Below the pieces are notes generated by a model, which was given only the letters and a program-made list of their open reading frames with translations, was not told where the DNA came from and did not search any database. From Cenarchaeum sp. (lineage in GTDB: Archaea; Thermoproteota; Nitrososphaeria; Nitrososphaerales; Nitrosopumilaceae), in the NCBI GenBank assembly GCA_020027365.1, contig JAHRAJ010000088.1, positions 1 through 21,361 on the forward strand: a stretch of DNA of 21,361 nt, written 5' to 3'. The translations under genes and the position numbers were made by a program. Positions within the stretch are counted from its first letter, which is position 1. Each line of letters starts with the position of its first letter. Shown one piece after another: positions 13,950 through 21,361 of the stretch.

Positions 13950-16070
13950 CTACCGCCGTTCGTTACCGCCCGACGTCTTCCATGCAAGCCGGTTGTAGAT
14001 CAACTCGGGGCGGATTTGCCTGAACGGCCTGGCCCCCCCGCTGTACCACTTTGTGAAAAATTCGTACAGGTGGAGCCTCAGCGACTGGATGTACACGATC
14101 AACCCCTCGATCATCATGATGCCCAGGTTGCCCCCGACGATCATCGCAAGCGCGCCCGGGGACTCGATGCCGCCCAGCGAGCTGTACGCGTTGTTTACCG
14201 TGAGCAGCAGCGCCGCGTGAACCAGCAACATAATCCCCAGCCGCGCATAGCTTATCGTGTGTGCCAAGCTCTCCACCGTCTTTCCAAGCAGGACCTCCAT
14301 GATTACGTTTGCCGCGCCGCCCCCCTCCTCTGGGTGCCGTTTTGCATGCATCACGCCGCCCACCATCATCGTCACCATCGAGGCGATGACTATGACGACG
14401 GCAATCCGCGTGACAATCCACACCTTGGCCCAGTCTCCAAGGAATATGGTCACCCACGGGACGTCCTCCTGGTGCGACTGGGAGTACATGTTCATCACGT
14501 CGTACTGCGAGCCGATGGCGCACATCATGATCACCACAATCCCCCCGTACAGCGTAATGTTGGGTATGGCCTCTGTAAACGCCACAAACCTGTGGCCGTG
14601 GGCCACCAGAGTCCGGACCCGGAGCACCATGGCCCACACCAGGTGTATAATCCCCAGAAACAGCGACACCTTTAGTATCTTGATCACCTGGTCAAACGAA
14701 AGCTCCGCCACCCCCAGTATCCCCACAATCCAGCCCACCGGGTGCAGGGGTCCGCCCTCCTCGAGCAGCGCCTCAAAGGGCTGCAGGTGGTCCAGGTGGT
14801 ACCCAAACACCTCGCCTGCGCCCACGCCTGCAATGGCCGCGGCCGCCCCGGATATCGCGATTAGCATGCCCCACCGGGACAGGCTGCCCTGTCCCTTTAC
14901 CTTGAACAGCAGCCCCATCCCCATCAGTAAAAGCCCGTGGCCGACGTCGGCAAACATCAGCCCGTAGAATATGGGCCACATCAAAGCTATCATCGGAGTC
15001 GGGTCTGCCTCGCCCTTGCGGGGGATGCCCTGGCTCTCCGTGATCACCTCGAACGTGCGGACAAACCTCCCGTTCTCAAACAGCGTGGGCGCGTCATCGG
15101 CCATCCTTTGATCCGTAATCTCCTCGGTAACCGAGGTCCACCGCTTGCCGGTAATCCTCCTAAACTTTTCCTCCATTGATCTGGGGATGTACCCCTGTAT
15201 GACCGCAAAGTTTCGCGTCCCTCCGGGCTTTCTTGCCGTCTCCAGCACATCCTTTGCGACCATCGCGGCCTCGTGCATTGCCAGCATGTCCCTGCGCAAC
15301 GATTTTGTGGCCGCCTTGATCTGCCCTGACACCGACTTTAGCTTGGACTCTAGCTCTGCAATCTTGGACACCGCAAGCGCGTATGCCTCGCTTGGAACCT
15401 GCGGCATGCCCTCTGGAATCACAAACGGGTTTGCGTTAAAGCTCCTCATCACCCTGAGAACCTTGTCGGCGTCGGGGGAGGCCGATACCACCAAAACCGC
15501 CGAGACCGCCTTGCCCTCTAGGTCGTACTTGTATGCCGCGATGCCGTCCAGTGACCTGCGTATCTCGTCATAGTCCGCGGTGTTTATCACAAACAGGTTT
15601 ATGTAAAAATGCCTCATCAGCCCAAACCCTGCCAGATCGACGCTCAGCTTTTTTGCGACCTCCAGAGTCCCCATGATCGAGGCATACTCCTCCAGCGCGC
15701 GCCTCGCATCGGCCTCTTGCGCAAGCAGCTTTGCCGGCCCCCCGATCACCTCTGGGGCCCTTTTTTCCAGGTCTTCCACCATTCCCCCAATCTCGCCCAC
15801 CTCGTAGTCCTTTCTCTTGATGACCGTCCCCTTGAACAAAATCTCCATGATTCCAACCGTGGGAGGGATCCCAAGCCCCCTCACCACCTCGTCAATCCCC
15901 TGAAATGTCTGCTGGGCCCTGAGCAACAGGTCGTCGACCTCGGGGGTCACCAGATCGCCGTCACCGTCAATCTTGTGAAACCACTCAAACTCTGCAAGCC
16001 TTGAGATTGCCTGCGCAGACTCGCTTCTGGGCAAGATCACGCTTCCAAGCACAAGATCCGCCACTGCCAA
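13950..16070 (-). CDS. atpI: A-type ATP synthase subunit I (membrane stator, subunit a)
   Basis: The 706-aa protein matches the V/A-ATPase 116-kDa subunit family. It has a cytosolic half (about 1-355) with alpha/beta and coiled-coil parts (230-280), then about eight membrane helices. The essential proton-path Arg is visible as Arg610 in HTISYARLGIM, and the second conserved Arg as Arg665 in IQSLRLHLYEFFTKWYSGG. PIFYGLMFADVGHGLLL (366-382) is the family signature at the first helices. The TTG at 16070 is taken as start because a TATA box (16091-16100, minus strand) is centred about 26 bp upstream; GTG at 16064 is the alternative. It is divergent from atpE and converges on the rhodanese gene. 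Confidence 0.95.
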   Translation of the reverse strand: MAVADLVLGSVILPRSESAQAISRLAEFEWFHKIDGDGDLVTPEVDDLLLRAQQTFQGIDEVVRGLGIPPTVGIMEILFKGTVIKRKDYEVGEIGGMVEDLEKRAPEVIGGPAKLLAQEADARRALEEYASIMGTLEVAKKLSVDLAGFGLMRHFYINLFVINTADYDEIRRSLDGIAAYKYDLEGKAVSAVLVVSASPDADKVLRVMRSFNANPFVIPEGMPQVPSEAYALAVSKIAELESKLKSVSGQIKAATKSLRRDMLAMHEAAMVAKDVLETARKPGGTRNFAVIQGYIPRSMEEKFRRITGKRWTSVTEEITDQRMADDAPTLFENGRFVRTFEVITESQGIPRKGEADPTPMIALMWPIFYGLMFADVGHGLLLMGMGLLFKVKGQGSLSRWGMLIAISGAAAAIAGVGAGEVFGYHLDHLQPFEALLEEGGPLHPVGWIVGILGVAELSFDQVIKILKVSLFLGIIHLVWAMVLRVRTLVAHGHRFVAFTEAIPNITLYGGIVVIMMCAIGSQYDVMNMYSQSHQEDVPWVTIFLGDWAKVWIVTRIAVVIVIASMVTMMVGGVMHAKRHPEEGGGAANVIMEVLLGKTVESLAHTISYARLGIMLLVHAALLLTVNNAYSSLGGIESPGALAMIVGGNLGIMMIEGLIVYIQSLRLHLYEFFTKWYSGGARPFRQIRPELIYNRLAWKTSGGNERR

Positions 16071-16090
16071 TATCCAGCCGGATTATCCTA

Positions 16091-16214
16091 GATTTTAATA
16101 CCTTTCCAACGCCGGCCGGCGGCCGGTATTCGGCCTGCGGGCTGTTGGGGGGGGTTGGGGGGAGGAGGAAAAGGGGAAGGAAAAAGCCATATCCACTTCC
16201 AAACATTAAAATCC
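16091..16214. promoter_or_regulatory. Divergent atpI/atpE promoter region
   Basis: The minus-strand box TATTAAAATC (16091-16100) serves atpI and the plus-strand AAACATTAAAATCC (16201-16214) serves atpE. Both sit about 26-27 bp before a TTG start. Between them lie the 16-nt GC repeat copy 2 (16112-16127) and a G-run tract (16147-16180). Confidence 0.65.
16112..16127. repeat. 16-nt GC repeat, copy 2
   Basis: An exact copy of CCGGCCGGCGGCCGGT, also found at 11861-11876. An 11-nt partial copy lies at 7940-7950 within the 88-aa gene. Confidence 0.7.
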
Positions 16215-16235
16215 ATTACGCCGTCCGGCCAGTCA

Positions 16236-16835
16236 TTGGCACCCGATGCCGCTTTGGAACGAACCGTTGGCAAAATCTTGGATGAGACCGCGGATCGCAT
16301 AACATCAAAGCTACAAGAGACGCTGGACGACTCGGACAGGGCGCTGGAGGATTCGGCGACCTCGCTGAACCGGGAATATGACCGGATTATCGCAGACGGC
16401 AAAAAAGAGGCCGAAAAGATCCAAAGGCAGCTGGTGGGCAGCGCCGACCTGGATGCCCGCAACAAGCAGCTGGTCACGATTGAAGAGTCGGTCGACAAGG
16501 CCTTTACAAAAGCCGTCGATCAGATCAAAAATACGCAAAGAAACGACGAATATGCCAAATTAATGGACGCTCTGGTGGGGGAATCCACAAGGATTTTGGG
16601 CACCTCGGAGATCGTGGTGTCGTGCAACGAACAGGACGCGGGGGTGGTACAGGCCGTCCTGCCGCGGTTCCCCGGCGCCGAGCTGTCATCAGACGCCATA
16701 GAGTGCATGGGGGGGATCCGGGCGGGATCAAAGGACGGATCGATGACCTTTGACAACACGCTAGATGCAAGGCTGGATCGCTTAAAGCCTTTAATAAGGA
16801 AGGAGATTGCATCCAAATTCGGGCTGGGAAGTTAG
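16236..16835 (+). CDS. atpE: A-type ATP synthase subunit E (peripheral stalk)
   Basis: The 199-aa protein has the two-part shape of subunit E. A long charged N-terminal helix or coiled coil covers about 5-110 (for example TADRITSKLQETLDDSDRAL, REYDRIIADGKKEAEKIQRQL). A globular C-terminal domain follows, with ILGTSEIVVSCNEQD and a GGIRAGSKDGSMTFDNTLDARLDRL segment that matches the family's conserved GGI...DGxIxxdNTLdaRL end. It forms the stator stalk that holds the A3B3 head. The start TTG 16236 is picked because the shared TATA element is centred 27 bp upstream; the frame is open further up to 16155 through G-run DNA that is unlikely to be coding. Its stop codon abuts the atpA ATG. Confidence 0.88.
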   Translation: MAPDAALERTVGKILDETADRITSKLQETLDDSDRALEDSATSLNREYDRIIADGKKEAEKIQRQLVGSADLDARNKQLVTIEESVDKAFTKAVDQIKNTQRNDEYAKLMDALVGESTRILGTSEIVVSCNEQDAGVVQAVLPRFPGAELSSDAIECMGGIRAGSKDGSMTFDNTLDARLDRLKPLIRKEIASKFGLGS

Positions 16836-18620
16836 ATGGTGGCAGAGGGCAGAATAGTTTGGGTCAGCGGTCCGGCCGTCAAGGCAGACGGCATGTCCGA
16901 GGCAAAGATGTACGAGACCGTCGTGGTCGGCGAGTCCAAGCTGATAGGCGAGGTCATCAGGCTCACAGGGGATGTGGCGTTCATCCAGGTGTACGAGTCC
17001 ACCAGCGGCCTCAAGCCCGGCGAGCCCGTCGTGGGTACGGGCAATCCGCTCAGCGTAATGCTCGGGCCCGGCATCATAGGCCAGATTTATGACGGTATTC
17101 AAAGACCCCTCAAGGAGCTCTCAAAGGCGTCTGGCTCGTTCATCGGCAGGGGCATCACCACCACCCCGATCGACATGACCAAGAAATACCACTTTATGCC
17201 GAGCGTAAAGGTGGGTGACGAGATCGGGCCCGGCAGCGTGATCGGCGTAGTCAAGGAGACCGATCTCATAGACCACAGCATAATGGCGTCCCCCGACCAC
17301 CCCACCGGCGGCCGGATCACAAACATAGTGCCAGAGGGAGACTATGATCTGGAGACCGATCTGGCCTCCACCGAAAAGGACGGGCAGACCACGCAGATCA
17401 AGATGTACCAAAAGTGGCCCGTGCGCCGCCCGCGCCCCTATCAGGCGCGGTACGACCCGACCGTCCCGCTGATCACGGGGCAGCGCGTAATCGACACATT
17501 CTTCCCCATTGCAAAGGGCGGCACCGGCTCCATCCCCGGCGCGTTTGGAACCGGCAAGACGGTGACGCTTCACCAGATTGCAAAGTGGGCCGACTCGCAG
17601 GTGGTGGTCTACATCGGGTGCGGCGAGCGCGGCAACGAGATGACAGAGGTGCTGGTGGAGTTCCCAGAGCTAAAGGATCCGCGCACCGGCAAGCCGCTGA
17701 TGGATCGCACCGTCCTGGTGGCAAATACCAGCAACATGCCGGTGGCCGCACGCGAGGCCAGCATCTACACCGGGGTCACCATTGCAGAGTACTACCGGGA
17801 CATGGGCAAGGACGTGGTCTTGGTGGCGGACTCTACCAGCAGGTGGGCCGAGGCGTTGCGGGAGATGAGCGGGCGCCTGGAGGAGATGCCCGCCGAGGAG
17901 GGATATCCGTCGTATCTGGCATCCCGTCTGGCAGAGTTTTACGAGAGGGCCGGCCGCGTCCGCGCCGTCGGCAGCCCCGACAGGGACGGCTCCGTCACGC
18001 TGGTCGGCGCCGTCTCCCCGTCGGGCGGCGACTTTACAGAGCCGGTCACCACCCACACCATGAGGTTTATCAAGACATTTTGGGCGCTGGACGCCAAGCT
18101 TGCATACTCTAGGCACTATCCGTCGATCAACTGGATGAACAGCTATTCGGGATACCTGGCAGACATTGCCAAGTGGTGGGACAAAAACGTCAGCGACGAG
18201 TGGTTTGCGCTGCGCAGCGAGGCGTACGGCGTCCTGCAACGCGAGGACACGCTCAAGGAGATTGTGCGCCTGCTGGGCCCAGAGGCGCTGCCCGACGAGG
18301 AAAAGCTGATTTTGGAGGTGGCAAGGATGGTAAAGATCGGACTGCTCCAGCAAAACTCGTTTGACGAGGTGGACACCTACTGCAGCACCGACAAGCAGTT
18401 CCGCCTGCTAAAGCTGCTGGTCGGCTTTTACCGGCGCGGCAACCAGGCACTCAAAGACGGGGCCGATCTGGCCGACATACGCGCCATGCCCGTGATATCG
18501 TCACTGCTAAAGGCACGCATGGAGATCAAGGACGACGAGACCTCCAAGCTGGACGGGCTGGAGCGCGACATGGAGGAGCAGTTTGCCAAGGTCGCCAAGG
18601 GGGCAAAGGTGCAGAGTTGA
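16836..18620 (+). CDS. atpA: A-type ATP synthase catalytic subunit A
   Basis: The 594-aa catalytic subunit is complete and carries no intein. The Walker A loop is GAFGTGKT (235-242); euryarchaeal A subunits usually read GPFGSGKT, so two positions differ. The catalytic Glu is Glu264 in [14 protein letters not shown]. The Walker B-type strand VVLVADS (327-333) leads into [28 protein letters not shown] (334-361). The bulge domain typical of A subunits is at about 115-195. It makes ATP at the interface with subunit B. The ATG directly follows the atpE stop, and its own TGA overlaps the TTG start of atpB. Confidence 0.97.
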   Translation: MVAEGRIVWVSGPAVKADGMSEAKMYETVVVGESKLIGEVIRLTGDVAFIQVYESTSGLKPGEPVVGTGNPLSVMLGPGIIGQIYDGIQRPLKELSKASGSFIGRGITTTPIDMTKKYHFMPSVKVGDEIGPGSVIGVVKETDLIDHSIMASPDHPTGGRITNIVPEGDYDLETDLASTEKDGQTTQIKMYQKWPVRRPRPYQARYDPTVPLITGQRVIDTFFPIAKGGTGSIPGAFGTGKTVTLHQIAKWADSQVVVYIGCGERGNEMTEVLVEFPELKDPRTGKPLMDRTVLVANTSNMPVAAREASIYTGVTIAEYYRDMGKDVVLVADSTSRWAEALREMSGRLEEMPAEEGYPSYLASRLAEFYERAGRVRAVGSPDRDGSVTLVGAVSPSGGDFTEPVTTHTMRFIKTFWALDAKLAYSRHYPSINWMNSYSGYLADIAKWWDKNVSDEWFALRSEAYGVLQREDTLKEIVRLLGPEALPDEEKLILEVARMVKIGLLQQNSFDEVDTYCSTDKQFRLLKLLVGFYRRGNQALKDGADLADIRAMPVISSLLKARMEIKDDETSKLDGLERDMEEQFAKVAKGAKVQS

Positions 18621-20023
18621 CCTCCACTACTTCCACAACCGCCGCCGAGGGCGGCATACAGTACAGCAAGATTGCCGAGATCAAGGGGCCGCTGGTCATC
18701 GTTGACGACGTGGAGAGTGCCGCGTTTGACGAGCTGGTGGAGGTGGAGACCCGCGACGGCGAGAGGCGTCTGGGCAAGGTCCTCGAGGTGGGCAACGGCA
18801 AGGCAATCGTCCAGGTGTTCGAGGGAACCACCGGGCTGTCGGTGGCCGGTACCAAGGCAAAGTTTGTCGGCAAGGTCATGGAGATGCCCGTGTCCCGCGA
18901 GGTACTGGGCCGTGTCTTTGACGGGCTGGGCCGCCCCAAGGACGGGCTGCCCGACCCGATCGCCGACCGCTTTATCGACATCAACGGCGAGCCGATGAAC
19001 CCAGAGCAGCGCGAGTACCCCAAGGACTTTATCCAGACCGGGGTCTCCGTCATAGACGGGATGATCACGCTGGTGAGGGGCCAGAAACTCCCAATCTTTT
19101 CGGGCTCGGGGATGTCACACAACATACTGGCGGCGCAGATTGCAAGGCAGGCCTCCGTGGTCGGCACCGGCGACGACTTTGCCGTGGTGTTTGCCGCCAT
19201 CGGCGTGCAGTACAGCGAGGCGGAGTATTTCAAGCGCAGCCTCGAGGAGTCTGGCGCCCTCAAGCGCAGCGTTTTGTTTCTAAACCTGGCAGACGATCCC
19301 GCGATCGAGAGGATAATCACCCCCCGCGTGGCGCTGACCGTGGCCGAATACCTCGCGTTTGATCTGGGGATGCACGTGCTGGTAATCCTGACCGACATGA
19401 CAAACTATGCCGAGGCGCTCCGCGAGATCAGTGCCGCAAGGGAGGAGGTTCCGGGTCGCAAGGGCTATCCGGGATACCTGTATACGGACCTGTCCACCAT
19501 ATACGAGAGGGCCGGCAAGCTCGTGGGCAAAAAGGGAAGCGTAACGCAGGTGCCAATCCTTTCGATGCCCTCTGATGATATAACGCACCCAATCCCCGAC
19601 CTCACCGGGTATATCACCGAGGGGCAGATCGTGCTGGGTCGCGACCTGTTCCGGCAGGGAGTCTACCCGCCGGTCAACATACTGATGAGCCTCAGCCGCC
19701 TCATGAAGGACGGGATTGGCGAGGGAAGTACGCGCGACGATCACGGCGAGATTTCAAACCAGAATTACGACGCCTACTCGCGCGCCCAGGAGGTCCGCGC
19801 GCTTGCCGGCATCGTGGGCAAGGCGGGACTGACCGAGATTGACCTAAAGTACATGGACGTGGGCGACACGTTTGAAAAGGAGTTTCTCTCGCAGGCCGTT
19901 GACGAGAACAGGAACATAGAGGAGACGCTGGGAATCCTCTGGAAGGTGGTCTCAAACCTTCCGCGCAACGAGCTGACAAAGGTAAAGGACAAGTTTGTCG
20001 ACCAGCACTACCAGGGAGGATGA
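18617..20023 (+). CDS. atpB: A-type ATP synthase regulatory subunit B
   Basis: The 468-aa protein matches the non-catalytic B subunit. The place of the P-loop is taken by FSGSGMSHN (161-169), as is usual in B subunits. Other signatures are [13 protein letters not shown] (98-110) and the long block [14 protein letters not shown] to TIYERAG (259-300). The nucleotide site shared with subunit A includes the [22 protein letters not shown] stretch (316-337). The start TTG overlaps the atpA stop (TTGA), and a Thr/Ser-rich ten-residue leader precedes the first beta strand. The gene ends eight bases before the atpD ATG. Confidence 0.96.
   Translation: MTSTTSTTAAEGGIQYSKIAEIKGPLVIVDDVESAAFDELVEVETRDGERRLGKVLEVGNGKAIVQVFEGTTGLSVAGTKAKFVGKVMEMPVSREVLGRVFDGLGRPKDGLPDPIADRFIDINGEPMNPEQREYPKDFIQTGVSVIDGMITLVRGQKLPIFSGSGMSHNILAAQIARQASVVGTGDDFAVVFAAIGVQYSEAEYFKRSLEESGALKRSVLFLNLADDPAIERIITPRVALTVAEYLAFDLGMHVLVILTDMTNYAEALREISAAREEVPGRKGYPGYLYTDLSTIYERAGKLVGKKGSVTQVPILSMPSDDITHPIPDLTGYITEGQIVLGRDLFRQGVYPPVNILMSLSRLMKDGIGEGSTRDDHGEISNQNYDAYSRAQEVRALAGIVGKAGLTEIDLKYMDVGDTFEKEFLSQAVDENRNIEETLGILWKVVSNLPRNELTKVKDKFVDQHYQGG
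20015..20019 (+). promoter_or_regulatory. Ribosome binding site of atpD
   Basis: GGAGG lies within the last codons of atpB, about 11 bp before ATG 20031. Inside an operon a Shine-Dalgarno sequence is expected, unlike in the leaderless first genes, and it supports ATG 20031 over the longer frame from 19995. Confidence 0.5.
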
Positions 20024-20030
20024 TGACGGC

Positions 20031-20663
20031 ATGTCGTTTGGTCAGAATGTCGCGGCAACCAAGATTGAACTGCTCAAGTACAAGCGGTCCAGCCAGGTGG
20101 CCACCATGGTCCAGAAAATCCTGGACGACAAGCGCAAGGTACTCCTCAAGAACATAGAGGAGATGATCGACGAGGCCTCCAAGGCGCGCGGCGGCATCTG
20201 GGATCCCCTGCAGGACATATACCGCTCGGTAAACGAGACCTATCTGGCTTTGGGGAGCAGCACGGTGGACTCTGTGGCAGAGTCCACCCCGCCCGTAATG
20301 GAGGTCGACGTCCGCGTCCGCAGGGTCGTCGACGTCAAAATACCGGCGCTGGAGGTCACCGAAAAGGACACAAGGTCGATGCCGTACGGGTTTGCCGACA
20401 CAAACTCTTCCATAGACCGGGCGGCAAAGCAGATCAAGGTGCTCCTGCCCAAGATATGCAAGGCCGCCGAGTATGAAAACTCGATATTCAGCCTGGCAAA
20501 GGCGCTGGAAAAGACGCAAAAGCTGCTAAACGCGCTGGAAAACGTGATCATCCCCCAGTACCAGCAGAGGATAAAGTTCATTCTGGCCACCCTTGAGGAG
20601 CGGGAGCGCGAGGAGTTTGCAAAGCTAAAAAAGGTAAAGGCCGCCATGGAGAAGCGAAAGTAA
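20031..20663 (+). CDS. atpD: A-type ATP synthase subunit D (central stalk)
   Basis: The 210-aa protein matches the rotor subunit D. A long N-terminal helix carries the family-typical KIELLKYKRSSQVATMVQKILDDKRKVLLKNI (about 11-42). A middle beta region contains RSMPYGFADTNSSIDRAAKQIK. A long C-terminal helix has EKTQKLLNALENVIIPQYQQRIKFILATLEEREREEFAKLKKVK, which includes the conserved NALE-hxxIP motif. It turns inside the A3B3 head and links to subunit C. The longer frame from 19995 is rejected because its first twelve residues overlap atpB, and GGAGG precedes ATG 20031. The stop codon TAA overlaps the next ATG (TAATG). Confidence 0.93.
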   Translation: MSFGQNVAATKIELLKYKRSSQVATMVQKILDDKRKVLLKNIEEMIDEASKARGGIWDPLQDIYRSVNETYLALGSSTVDSVAESTPPVMEVDVRVRRVVDVKIPALEVTEKDTRSMPYGFADTNSSIDRAAKQIKVLLPKICKAAEYENSIFSLAKALEKTQKLLNALENVIIPQYQQRIKFILATLEEREREEFAKLKKVKAAMEKRK

Positions 20664-20794
20664 TGGCCCGCGACGAGATCAAGAGCATGGTGGACGCATC
20701 CAAAAGGGCGGTTCAAAAGGAGTTTGAGGACGCCGCAAAGTCGGTGCGCGACGAGCTGGACGCGCTCAAAAAAAGGACGCTTGACAAGGTATAG
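20663..20794 (+). CDS. 43-aa charged helical peptide overlapping atpD
   Basis: This ORF starts at the ATG of TAATG, sharing one base with the atpD stop, and runs 43 codons to TAG. The peptide (beginning MARDEIKSMVDASK and ending KRTLDKV) is nearly all charged or aliphatic, without Pro or Gly, and should form one long amphipathic helix, possibly a coiled coil. GC-rich third positions match the operon. No family is recognised. Its place at the end of the E-A-B-D cluster and the lack of a visible subunit H (a helical peripheral-stalk partner of E) make it a candidate small ATP synthase subunit, but it is less than half the usual length of subunit H. Confidence 0.6.
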   Translation: MARDEIKSMVDASKRAVQKEFEDAAKSVRDELDALKKRTLDKV

Positions 20795-21060
20795 CTGCTG
20801 TTTGCACCGCCGATCAGCGGCAGCATCATGCGACCATCCCTGCTGATGATTTGACGTGCATAATGCAAAAGGCGACGAGTATCGCAACAACGGCATCAGC
20901 ATGACCGTAAATGACAATTCAACGCGTGTTGCATTTTCCAAAAGCACGGACCGTCGATCAGTTTCAAACCAGCGCCAAAGCAAGTGGAGCACACACTGAT
21001 CGATGAAAAGACGGTTGACGGGATTGCCGTTGTACCGACACCCGCAAACCGCAAAATCAG
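20795..21060. other. Gap between the atpD cluster and atpK
   Basis: This stretch has a possible weak stem-loop at its start (TGCTG 20796-20800 with CAGCA 20821-20825, enclosing CCGC/GCGG). It also has a 47-codon open frame (GTG 20856 to TGA 20999) without a visible promoter. No RNA gene is recognised. The gap is less GC-rich than the genes around it. Confidence 0.4.
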
Positions 21061-21071
21061 GGTTTAAATAT
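21061..21071 (+). promoter_or_regulatory. TATA box of atpK
   Basis: GGTTTAAATAT is centred about 28 bp before the atpK ATG, so atpK has its own leaderless promoter. It differs from the atpC/atpE box, which would allow separate, higher expression of this multi-copy subunit. Confidence 0.65.
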
Positions 21072-21093
21072 GGATGTCAGGGCGCAGGGGTAA

Positions 21094-21361
21094 ATGAACA
21101 GGCAACAGCAACCCATTGTTCTGATGCTCGCGGCAGCGGCGGTACTGGCGGTATCACACCTACCTAGTGCGGCGTTTGCCGCAGAAGGCGACGAAATGAT
21201 GGCGGCAGGCGGATCCGACTCGCTCAAGATTCTAGGCGCCGGGCTGGCATTCGGGCTGGCCGCATTCGGCGCCGGTCTGGGTCTGGGCCAGGTTGGTGCT
21301 GCAGGACTGGCGGTAATCAGCGAAAACCCGGCATTACAGTCAAAGGTATTCATCTTTGTTG
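21094..21361 (+). CDS. atpK: A-type ATP synthase proteolipid subunit K (partial, cut by window end)
   Basis: Eighty-nine codons are visible and the frame runs off the window. The protein begins with a signal-peptide-like segment (MNRQQQPIVLMLAAAAVLAV, cleavage likely after AAFA near residue 29). A short acidic linker follows, then a glycine-patterned helix LGAGLAFGLAAFGAGLGLGQVGAAG (about 47-71) of the c/K ring type. The loop ISENPALQSKVFIF is typical of the polar turn before the second helix. The ion-binding Glu/Asp of the second helix would lie beyond the window, so it cannot be checked. The gene has its own promoter about 270 bp past the atpD-linked peptide gene. Confidence 0.92.
   Translation, partial: MNRQQQPIVLMLAAAAVLAVSHLPSAAFAAEGDEMMAAGGSDSLKILGAGLAFGLAAFGAGLGLGQVGAAGLAVISENPALQSKVFIFV

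Noticed and set aside
17538..17561. Intein in the AtpA P-loop, as in some archaea
   Set aside because: The frame runs through the P-loop without insertion and the protein has the normal length of 594 aa.
20240..20992. 250-aa minus-strand ORF opposite atpD
   Set aside because: It is a mirror of the atpD frame in GC-rich DNA; atpD and the 43-aa ORF explain the coding signal.

Overview
The window looks like part of a high-GC thaumarchaeal (ammonia-oxidising archaeon) chromosome. Support comes from an archaeal A-type ATP synthase, an Amt ammonium transporter with a signal peptide and a thaumarchaeal-style cysteine-containing insert, an archaeal-type UMP kinase, and archaeal promoters. At least a dozen genes have a TATA-like box centred about 24-31 bp upstream of the start codon, so their mRNAs should be leaderless or nearly so. 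The high GC content would fit a Cenarchaeum-like member of group I.1a better than the AT-rich Nitrosopumilus type. That placement is inference and no identity search was possible.

Layout. Positions 1-2033: an ABC1/UbiB-type kinase-like membrane protein converges on a small heat-shock protein. Positions 2215-4771: a tight three-gene nucleotide operon with ATGA overlaps (thymidylate kinase-like, HD-domain dNTPase-like, UMP kinase). Positions 4749-7525: small accessory genes, namely an unknown 117-aa protein, an LEA14-like anchored protein, a 36-aa membrane microprotein with a very strong TATA box, a Cas4-like Fe-S nuclease-fold protein with a doubtful active site, and a TPR protein. Positions 7697-9014: atpC with a translationally adjacent 88-aa membrane protein. 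Positions 9015-9350: a gene-free stretch with unusually dense potential RNA structure. Positions 9351-11803: a putative winged-helix protein divergent from the ammonium transporter. Positions 11917-13939: a six-helix membrane protein and a tandem rhodanese. Positions 13950-21361: the main ATP synthase region, with atpI on the minus strand divergent from atpE-atpA-atpB-atpD-(43-aa ORF)-atpK on the plus strand. atpK is cut by the window end.

How it fits together. The dominant theme is energy conservation: the ATP synthase is split into at least four transcription units (C, I, E-A-B-D, K). Two of them, 7 kb apart, carry an identical 14-nt promoter element, which suggests matched expression. Genes for subunits F and H are not seen. 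Two small unannotated genes tied to atp units (88 aa and 43 aa) are the most interesting candidates for new components. No rRNA, tRNA, CRISPR array, insertion sequence or integrase was recognised.
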